A DNA stretch of 5,151 nt from an uncultured Bacteroidia bacterium (lineage in GTDB: Bacteria > Bacteroidota > Bacteroidia > Bacteroidales > UBA932). The notes below the pieces were generated by a model. That model worked only from the letters and a program-made list of their open reading frames with translations, ran no database searches and had not been told where the DNA came from. The stretch is taken from positions 1 to 5,151 of the forward strand of contig CADBPH010000084.1 in assembly GCA_902796455.1 (NCBI GenBank), written 5' to 3'. Positions 1-5,151 of this stretch are shown one piece after another. Within the stretch, counting starts at the first letter, position 1; every line of letters starts with the position of its first letter. The position numbers and the translations under genes are program-made.

Positions 1-180
1 ATGGGCTCCTATCTGGGCCTCTTCAACGGAACCATCTGCCTGCCGCAAATCGTGGCGGCCGCAACGGGCGGTGCCGTCCTGCACCTGGTCGGCGGAAGCC
101 AGGGAATGATGCTGCTGCTGGCTGGCGTTTACCTGGTGCTCGGGGCGCTGTCCGTCGGAGCGATCAGCGTTAAGAAATAA
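1..180 (+). CDS. C-terminal part of an MFS sugar transporter (SLC45/GPH-like), 5' end outside window
   Basis: The frame is open from base 1 and gives 59 residues before TAA at 178-180. The first codon happens to be ATG, but it is probably an internal Met: full MFS carriers have about 400-480 residues, and this piece holds only the last two membrane helices, roughly residues 12-31 and 35-55, ending in a short basic tail (VKK). The stretch YLGLFNGTICLPQI resembles the G-x-Y-x-G-I-F-N...PQI segment before helix 11 in SLC45-like and sucrose/maltose:cation symporters (family knowledge, from memory). The expected role is uptake of a mono- or disaccharide, or a short oligosaccharide, across the inner membrane after SusCD has brought glycan into the periplasm. 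It ends 38 bp before susC on the same strand, so it likely belongs to the same operon. The substrate cannot be read from this fragment; maltose or malto-oligosaccharide is inferred from context only. Confidence 0.8.
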   Translation: MGSYLGLFNGTICLPQIVAAATGGAVLHLVGGSQGMMLLLAGVYLVLGALSVGAISVKK

Positions 181-218
181 TTGATAACCAGTATATATGT
201 TTAACTAATTTCATTCTG
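181..218 (+). promoter_or_regulatory. A/T-rich gap before susC with weak promoter-like sequence
   Basis: This 38-bp spacer has only 9 G/C bases, in strong contrast to the flanking genes. Two overlapping octamers, TATATATG at 192-199 and TATGTTTA at 196-203, each differ by one base from the Bacteroides -7 element TAnnTTTG. No TTTG-type -33 element lies at the usual distance upstream, and a start from either would leave a very short leader. No Shine-Dalgarno sequence precedes the susC ATG, which is normal for Bacteroidota, where A/T-rich unstructured leaders serve instead. The likeliest role is a translation-initiation leader inside an operon; an internal promoter is possible but weakly supported. 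No terminator hairpin is present. Confidence 0.3.
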
Positions 219-3173
219 ATGAAAAAGATTTTAACCCTTGTAGGGATTTTGCTCTCGGGCATGTTGTCCCTGCCGATGTCCGCTCAGGGCGGATATCAGG
301 TTAAAGGAGTGGTCGTCGACGAGGTCGGGCCGGTCATCGGAGCCTCTGTGATTGAAAAGGGGACTTCCAACGGTGTCTCGACCGGACTGGACGGCGACTT
401 TATCCTGAATGTCTCTTCAGCGGATGCGACCATAGAAATCAGCTGCATCGGCTATGCGACCCAGTCTTTCAAGGCTTCGGACGTGCCGGCTCAGATTACG
501 CTCGTCACAGACAGCGAGTTCCTCGACGATGTGGTCGTCATCGGCTATGGTACTGTCAAGAAAAGTGACATGACCGGTTCGGTCGTGGCCATCAAGAACG
601 ACGAAATCAACCGGGGTGCCCTGACTTCACCGAGCCAGGCCCTGTTGGGTAAGGTTTCCGGTTTGAACATCACGCCTGCTTCCGGTCTTCCGGGCGAGGG
701 CGCGACCATCCGGATCCGTGGTGCGGCGTCCCTGACGGCTTCCAACAATCCGCTCATCGTCATTGACGGGGTTCCTGTCACCAATGACGGCGGCGCCGGT
801 ATGGGTGATCCGCTCGCATCGGTCAATCCCAGCGACATCGAGAGTTTCTCTGTGTTGAAAGATGCTTCTGCGACAGCTATTTACGGATCGCGCGCTTCGA
901 ACGGTGTCATTATCATCACGACCAAGAAAGGCGCCAGCGGCCGGCTGAAAGTATCCTACAACGGCAGTGTTTCTGTCAAGCAGAACATGGCGACGCTCGA
1001 CATGATGGACGGGGATCAGTTCCGCGAGGCGGTGAACCAGTATCATCCCGAGTATGCCTCCCTCCTGGGAACGGACAATACCGACTGGCAGAGCCAGATT
1101 TATCGCCTGGCCCTCCAGACCGACCACAACCTCAGCGTGACGGGCGGCAAGAAGGTCCCGTTCCGGGCCAGCGTCGGTTATAATTACGACCAGGCTACCA
1201 TCAAATTGGGTGACAACAGCCGTTACAATGCGGACCTGAACCTCTCGCCTAAGTTCCTGGATGACCACCTTTCCATCAATGCCAACATCAAGGGCATTTA
1301 CCAGTCGACCAACTGGGCGAACAGTGGTGCCGTCGGCGGCGCGATCGCTTTCGACCCGACGCATCCGGTTTATGCGGAAGACGGTTCATACTGGAACTGG
1401 TACAGCGGTTCGACGCCCAACTCGATGGCGACGTACAACCCGATGTCTACGCTGTATGATTATTTCAACAATGGCAAGACGCTGCGCTCCATCGGCAACC
1501 TCCAGGCGGATTATAAAGTCCATGGATTCGAGGATCTGCGCTTCAATGTCAACCTCGGTTACGACGTGGCCAAGACGGATGGCCACCAGTATAACGAGAT
1601 CGGTTCCTACAGTTCCCTCCGGGCGACGCCGGACCGTGCCGTTTATTACCAGAATTACAACCGGAACACCCTGTTGGAGGCCTATGCGGACTGGAGCCAT
1701 GAATTCGCGAACTCCAATCTGGATGTGATGGCGGGTTATTCCTGGCAGCACAACTATGTAAAATACGACAATACGGAGTATTACAATGTTGAGCCGCGTT
1801 GGAATGAGGCCGACATCTATGAGGTCAAGCCGACGAACCAGAAAGAGTATTATCTGATTTCTTTCTTCGGCCGGGTCAACTATTCGATTGCATCGAAATA
1901 CCTCTTCACGGCAACCGTCCGTGAGGATGCCTCCTCCCGTTTCTCCAAGAAGAACCGCTGGGGCCTGTTCCCGTCGGCGGCTTTCGCCTGGAACATTGCC
2001 CAGGAAGACTTCGTGAAGAATCTGGGTGCGGTGACACAGCTGAAACTCCGTTTGGGATGGGGCCGTACGGGCCAGCAGGATATCGGCGATGACTATTATC
2101 CGTACATCGCCCGGTATGTCTATGCCACGGATCAGCGGATGCGCTACAACATGGGCGGACAGAATGTCAACGTCCTGGCGCCCCAGTCCTTCAACCCGGA
2201 TATCAAGTGGGAAACCACCGAAACCTGGAACATCGGCCTGGATTACGGCTTCGCCGAGGACCGGATCACCGGTACCGTCGAAGGCTACTACCGCCGGACA
2301 TTCGACTTGCTGAACAGCATCAGCATTCCGCTGGGAACCAATTTCTCCAACGTCCTGACGGATAACATCGGCGAGATGGTCAACAAGGGTATCGAGTTGA
2401 GCCTGAATGTCGTGCCGGTTGAAACGAAAGACTGGCACTGGAGTGTCGGCGGCAACGTGACCTTCCAGAATACGGAAATCACGAAACTGACCTCCCGCAA
2501 CCTGGCCGGTTACCTGGGTGTGACGACGGGTCCGAACCTGGGCGGTACGGATGGGTATACCTCCCTGCACCGTGTCGGATTCTCCCCGTATACGTTCCAC
2601 CTCTATGAGCAGGCTTACAACGTGGACGGCGAGCCGTTGCAGAATGTCCTGATCGACCGTGACGGCGACGGAACCGTGACGGAAGCCGACCGGTATGTGA
2701 CTGGCTACAGCCCCGTTCCGGACGTCTATTTCGGTGTCAACACCCGCCTGAGCTGGAAAAATTGGGACTTCAGCATGAACGGTCACGGATCGATCGGGAA
2801 CTACGCCCTGAACCGGATCGCCATGGCTTACTCTACGGCTTATTCCGAGGACGCATCCAAGAACTTCATCCAGAACTGGAGCAACACCTACCTGATTCCG
2901 GGCTGGACGGTCCTGAATGAGACCAAGCAGAAATATTCCGACCTTTTCGTCGAAAATGCTTCTTTCTTCAAGATTGACGACATCAACTTGGGCTATACGT
3001 TCAAGTTCAAGCGCCTGGCTGAATCCCTCCGTCTGGCCGCTTCGGTCCAGAATGTCGCGACCATCACCAAATACCGGGGCCTGGATCCCGAGCTGACAAG
3101 CGCCGACGGCGTGGATAACAACATCTTCCCGCGTCCGAGGCTGTACACGGTCCGTATCAATGTGAACTTCTAA
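219..3173 (+). CDS. susC: SusC/RagA-family TonB-dependent outer-membrane oligosaccharide transporter
   Basis: This is a complete 984-residue protein, a normal SusC length (about 950-1,100). Residues 1-22 form a signal peptide (KK, hydrophobic core, probable cut after MSA-22 before Q23). Residues 26-97 are a carboxypeptidase-regulatory-like beta domain (VKGVVVDE, then GVSTGLDGDF and a SCIGY strand). A TonB-box-like segment DDVVVIGYGT lies at 103-112. The plug domain runs about 115-240, with the SusC hallmarks IRIRGAASL (164-172), NPLIVIDGVPV (177-187) and LKDASATAIYGSRASNGVI (213-231). The rest is beta-barrel, ending in VRINVNF with the terminal aromatic residue used for outer-membrane insertion. 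An EF-hand-like loop sits at 813-824. There is no N-terminal STN domain, so direct signalling to an anti-sigma factor is unlikely. The ATG at 219 is chosen because it begins the signal peptide. The protein should import glycan fragments with the SusD encoded 11 bp downstream; substrate is not determined by this gene alone. Confidence 0.97.
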   Translation: MKKILTLVGILLSGMLSLPMSAQGGYQVKGVVVDEVGPVIGASVIEKGTSNGVSTGLDGDFILNVSSADATIEISCIGYATQSFKASDVPAQITLVTDSEFLDDVVVIGYGTVKKSDMTGSVVAIKNDEINRGALTSPSQALLGKVSGLNITPASGLPGEGATIRIRGAASLTASNNPLIVIDGVPVTNDGGAGMGDPLASVNPSDIESFSVLKDASATAIYGSRASNGVIIITTKKGASGRLKVSYNGSVSVKQNMATLDMMDGDQFREAVNQYHPEYASLLGTDNTDWQSQIYRLALQTDHNLSVTGGKKVPFRASVGYNYDQATIKLGDNSRYNADLNLSPKFLDDHLSINANIKGIYQSTNWANSGAVGGAIAFDPTHPVYAEDGSYWNWYSGSTPNSMATYNPMSTLYDYFNNGKTLRSIGNLQADYKVHGFEDLRFNVNLGYDVAKTDGHQYNEIGSYSSLRATPDRAVYYQNYNRNTLLEAYADWSHEFANSNLDVMAGYSWQHNYVKYDNTEYYNVEPRWNEADIYEVKPTNQKEYYLISFFGRVNYSIASKYLFTATVREDASSRFSKKNRWGLFPSAAFAWNIAQEDFVKNLGAVTQLKLRLGWGRTGQQDIGDDYYPYIARYVYATDQRMRYNMGGQNVNVLAPQSFNPDIKWETTETWNIGLDYGFAEDRITGTVEGYYRRTFDLLNSISIPLGTNFSNVLTDNIGEMVNKGIELSLNVVPVETKDWHWSVGGNVTFQNTEITKLTSRNLAGYLGVTTGPNLGGTDGYTSLHRVGFSPYTFHLYEQAYNVDGEPLQNVLIDRDGDGTVTEADRYVTGYSPVPDVYFGVNTRLSWKNWDFSMNGHGSIGNYALNRIAMAYSTAYSEDASKNFIQNWSNTYLIPGWTVLNETKQKYSDLFVENASFFKIDDINLGYTFKFKRLAESLRLAASVQNVATITKYRGLDPELTSADGVDNNIFPRPRLYTVRINVNF
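525..554 (+). other. TonB-box-like segment of SusC
   Basis: Codons 103-112 of susC encode DDVVVIGYGT, lying between the N-terminal carboxypeptidase-like domain and the plug. This acidic-then-hydrophobic VVVIGYG pattern is the usual junction in SusC proteins and is where the inner-membrane TonB protein is expected to grip the transporter. It is assigned by position and by family resemblance; contact with TonB is inferred. Confidence 0.65.
2655..2690 (+). other. EF-hand-like calcium-binding loop in the SusC barrel
   Basis: Codons 813-824 read DRDGDGTVTEAD. Acidic residues fall at loop positions 1, 3, 5 and 12, with Gly at 6 and a hydrophobic Val at 8, matching the canonical DxDxDG...D/E loop. 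Similar D-x-D/N-G-D-G segments are common in the C-terminal third of SusC-family barrels, where they lie in extracellular loops. Calcium binding is inferred from the pattern and not shown. Confidence 0.6.
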
Positions 3174-3184
3174 TTTAGACGGAT

Positions 3185-4852
3185 ATGAAAAAGATTTTCA
3201 GATATACCCTGTTGATTGCCGCATCCATGAGCCTTTGTGCATGCGTGCAGAACCTGGATACGATGCCGCTCAATGAGACCGATTATACCGAAGACAATGC
3301 CTACGACGCGGGCGAATCCGCTTATCTGGCCGGACTCGCCGAGATCGCTTCCTACTATTCCTTCGTGAGTATCAATGATCCCGGTTCTTCCGATATCAGT
3401 GTCAAAGATGCCGGTCAGAGCGAATTGCTCCGGCAGTACATCAATCTCAATGAGTTGAGTGCCGATTCTTTCAAGTGCGTCTGGACGGGCGATTCTTATG
3501 TCGCTGAATTGCAGAGCGATTCGTGGACGGAGACGGAGAATGCCGCTACAGTGGCGGTGTATACCCGGTGCATGAAAGGAATCACCCTTGTCAACGAGTA
3601 CCTCCGCCAGACGGAAGCCGACAAACTCGAGGCGCGCGGCCATGGCAACCTCCAGTCGAAGGTCGCCGGTTACCGTGCGGAAGCCCGTTTCCACAGGGCC
3701 CTGTTCTATTACCTCCTGATGGACTTGTATGGCAATCCGCCTTTTGCGACAGCCGACAATATCACGGGCGAGATGCCGAAGCAGATCGGCCGTGCAGCCC
3801 TGTACGAATGGATCGAGAAAGAATGCCTGGACCTGCTCTCCGGCAGCGACATGCCTGCCAAGGGTGAGGTTGTTTATCCGAGGCCGACAAAGGGTTCCGT
3901 CGAGGCGCTCCTGGCCCGGATGTACCTGAATGCCGAGGTTTATACCGGCACGGCGCAGTGGCAGAAAGCCAAGGATGCCGCCAAGGCCGTGATCGGCATG
4001 GGCTACACCCTCCATTCCAATTATGCGGAACTGTTCATGCAGGACAACACCGAAACCGGTGCTGCCGCCGAGGAGTTCATTTTCGGCATTGAATACGACA
4101 AGGACCATGCGCAGAGCTGGGGTGGCACGACAACGCTTTCTTCGGCCGCATTGAGCACCGGCGCCAACACCAATTTGGCCAGTCTGGTCGGCGTGACGAA
4201 CGGAAGCATGATCATGCCTGAAAGCTGGGATGGCTATCACGTCGCCCCTGACTATGTGGACCGGTTCGAATTGAAAGGAGTCAACTGGGACAAGACCGGC
4301 TTCGGTTATAACCGGGAGACGTCCGACAAGCGGGCTTTCTTCTACAACGAGGGAGAACCTGAATTCGATGTCATGACGGCCAAGACCGGGTGGCGCTGCT
4401 GGAAATTCAGCGGACTGTATTCCGACGGGCGCGTCGTGGATCAGAGCCTGGATACCTACAAGTTCTCCTCCTGCGATTTCCCCTTCTTCCGGCTTGCTGA
4501 GATGTATCTCATTTATGCAGAGGCGGATGCCCGTCTGAATGGCGGCAAGGTTACCGATTCGGAAGCCATGGGTTACATCAAGGCCCTGCGCGACCGTGCC
4601 GGTGTCGCTACTCCCGAGCAGATCGATCTCGACTGGCTCCTTGACGAGCGGGCCCGCGAGCTGATGTGGGAAGGACACCGCCGCACGGACCTGATCCGTT
4701 ACGGGTACTTCACGTCGGCCTCATTCCCCTGGGCGGGCAAAGGCGGCGTTGCCAACGGAAAGGTAGCCATTCCGTCCTACCGGACGATCTACCCGATCCT
4801 GATGACAGATATCAATGCCAATACCAACCTGAAGCAAAACCCGGGTTATTGA
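3185..4852 (+). CDS. susD: SusD/RagB-family surface glycan-binding lipoprotein, resembling starch-binding SusD
   Basis: This is a complete 555-residue protein. The N-terminus is a lipoprotein signal peptide with lipobox L17-C-A-C20; C20 is the expected lipidated residue because Leu precedes C18. SusD landmarks appear in order: NLDTMPLNETD at 23-33; YRAEARFHRALFYYLLMDLYG at 163-183, in the TPR-like helical region; LLARMYLNAEVYTG at 242-255; FRLAEMYLIYAEADA at 435-449; the REL-x-x-EGHRRTDLIRYG block at 491-507; and the closing YPI...DIN...NLKQNPGY at 536-555. From memory, the whole architecture follows B. thetaiotaomicron SusD, including a WKFSGLYSDGR segment (406-416) resembling WQNYRSDGK there. 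W114, N119 and W312 appear to match starch-contact residues W96, N101 and Y296. The protein should act at the cell surface as the lid of SusC, encoded just upstream. An alpha-glucan ligand is likely but inferred; the family call is firm. Confidence 0.96.
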   Translation: MKKIFRYTLLIAASMSLCACVQNLDTMPLNETDYTEDNAYDAGESAYLAGLAEIASYYSFVSINDPGSSDISVKDAGQSELLRQYINLNELSADSFKCVWTGDSYVAELQSDSWTETENAATVAVYTRCMKGITLVNEYLRQTEADKLEARGHGNLQSKVAGYRAEARFHRALFYYLLMDLYGNPPFATADNITGEMPKQIGRAALYEWIEKECLDLLSGSDMPAKGEVVYPRPTKGSVEALLARMYLNAEVYTGTAQWQKAKDAAKAVIGMGYTLHSNYAELFMQDNTETGAAAEEFIFGIEYDKDHAQSWGGTTTLSSAALSTGANTNLASLVGVTNGSMIMPESWDGYHVAPDYVDRFELKGVNWDKTGFGYNRETSDKRAFFYNEGEPEFDVMTAKTGWRCWKFSGLYSDGRVVDQSLDTYKFSSCDFPFFRLAEMYLIYAEADARLNGGKVTDSEAMGYIKALRDRAGVATPEQIDLDWLLDERARELMWEGHRRTDLIRYGYFTSASFPWAGKGGVANGKVAIPSYRTIYPILMTDINANTNLKQNPGY

Positions 4853-4867
4853 TAAATGATTGCGCGT

Positions 4868-5151
4868 ATGAAAAAGATATTATATTTCGCTGCGGCGTTA
4901 TCCCTGGCCTTCGGCCTGGTTTCCTGCGAGCGGGAATTTGAAAAGACCACGGTTGGCGGCGAGACCGTCGCCCCGGTGCTGATGACGGTCGGTGACGTTG
5001 TCGTCGATGCGAACAACAGCAAGGCCGAATCGGTCATCTTCAACTGGTCCCCCGCCTCCTTCGGCGCTCCGGTCCAGATCCAGTATACTCTTTACATGAC
5101 CAACGGAACGGAAAAGAGCCTGCTTGCCCAGACTTATTCCACCAGTGCTAC
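4868..5151 (+). CDS. susE: SusE-like outer-membrane glycan-binding lipoprotein, N-terminal part (cut by window end)
   Basis: Ninety-four full codons are visible before the window ends in-frame. The product begins MKKILYFAAALSLAFGLVSC, a lipoprotein signal peptide with lipobox L17-V-S-C20. The next residues EREFE are acidic, which fits the surface-export signals described for Bacteroidota lipoproteins. Residues about 34-94 (VAPVL, then DVVVDANNSKAESVIFNWSP, SFGAP, IQYTLYM) match the immunoglobulin-like N-terminal SusE domain, with its FxW-x-P-A-x-F/Y-G and YTL-x-M pattern. SusE proteins are about 390 residues, so only about a quarter is present; the C-terminal starch-binding modules are out of view. 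The ATG at 4868 is preferred because it gives a standard MKK signal start; an in-frame ATG at 4856 would add MIAR. The short gap after susD indicates one operon. The expected role is to hold glycan at the surface and help set the size of imported oligosaccharides. Confidence 0.88.
   Translation, partial: MKKILYFAAALSLAFGLVSCEREFEKTTVGGETVAPVLMTVGDVVVDANNSKAESVIFNWSPASFGAPVQIQYTLYMTNGTEKSLLAQTYSTSA

Noticed and set aside
627..1364. A 245-codon open frame on the minus strand within susC
   Set aside because: It is an in-register antisense shadow of susC, over the plug and early barrel whose conserved motifs are clearly on the plus strand.
1261..1728. A 155-codon plus-strand open frame inside susC
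   Set aside because: Its product is rich in Arg, Ser, Thr and Met, as expected from an out-of-frame reading of susC, and it has no leader or domain.
2656..2682. A 10-base direct repeat, ACCGTGACGG at 2656-2665 and 2673-2682
   Set aside because: The 17-base offset is not a multiple of three, so it is not a protein repeat; it follows from the Asp/Gly-rich codons of the EF-hand-like loop.
1386..2786. A 466-codon open frame on the minus strand within susC
   Set aside because: It is an in-register antisense shadow of susC, ending opposite a sense TCA codon, and its product looks like no known family.
3174..3184. Possible terminator or regulatory hairpin between susC and susD
   Set aside because: The 11-bp gap is too short and shows no inverted repeat; it is an ordinary intercistronic spacer.
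3170..4678. A 502-codon open frame on the minus strand across susD
   Set aside because: It lies in exact codon register with susD, stays open because sense TTA, CTA and TCA codons are scarce, has no recognisable domain or signal, and susD is firmly coding.
4666..4941. A 91-codon plus-strand frame bridging the end of susD and the start of susE
   Set aside because: It is out of frame with both genes, which are well supported, and its product has no recognisable feature.

Overview
The window reads as a slice of a Bacteroidota (probably Bacteroidales) polysaccharide utilization locus. The evidence is a SusC-type TonB-dependent transporter followed directly by a SusD-type lipoprotein and a SusE-type lipoprotein, all on the plus strand. 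None of the starts has a convincing Shine-Dalgarno sequence, and A/T-rich start regions stand against coding sequence of roughly mid-50s percent G+C (spot counts of single lines gave 43-60 %). That G+C is high for Bacteroides itself and would suit Alistipes-like or uncultured Bacteroidales lineages, but the genus cannot be fixed from this sequence.

Layout: 1-180 is the 3' end of a gene for a 12-helix sugar transporter of the major facilitator superfamily (MFS), cut by the window start. 181-218 is a 38-bp A/T-rich gap. 219-3173 is susC (984 aa). After an 11-bp gap, 3185-4852 is susD (555 aa). After a tandem stop, susE starts at 4868 (or 4856) and runs off the window end. Every gap is short and no terminator hairpin is visible, so co-transcription of all four genes is the simplest reading. 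No RNA gene, mobile element, CRISPR array or insertion sequence was seen, and no stretch over 300 bases lacks a gene.

Working together: SusE and SusD would bind glycan on the cell surface. SusD acts as the hinged lid of the SusC barrel, which imports oligosaccharides to the periplasm using TonB energy. The MFS protein would then carry mono-, di- or short oligosaccharides across the inner membrane. The SusD resembles the starch-binding SusD of Bacteroides thetaiotaomicron across its whole length, more than a generic RagB/SusD protein would (comparison from memory). With a SusE-domain gene next and an MFS sugar carrier upstream, an alpha-glucan (starch, glycogen or malto-oligosaccharide) locus is the best guess; no enzyme gene lies in the window to prove it.

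I found no evidence of a previously undescribed system. The points worth a second look are the partly altered SusD glycan-binding residues, the EF-hand-like loop in SusC, the tight MFS-susC linkage, the in-frame double stop between susD and susE, and the shared A-rich start signature.
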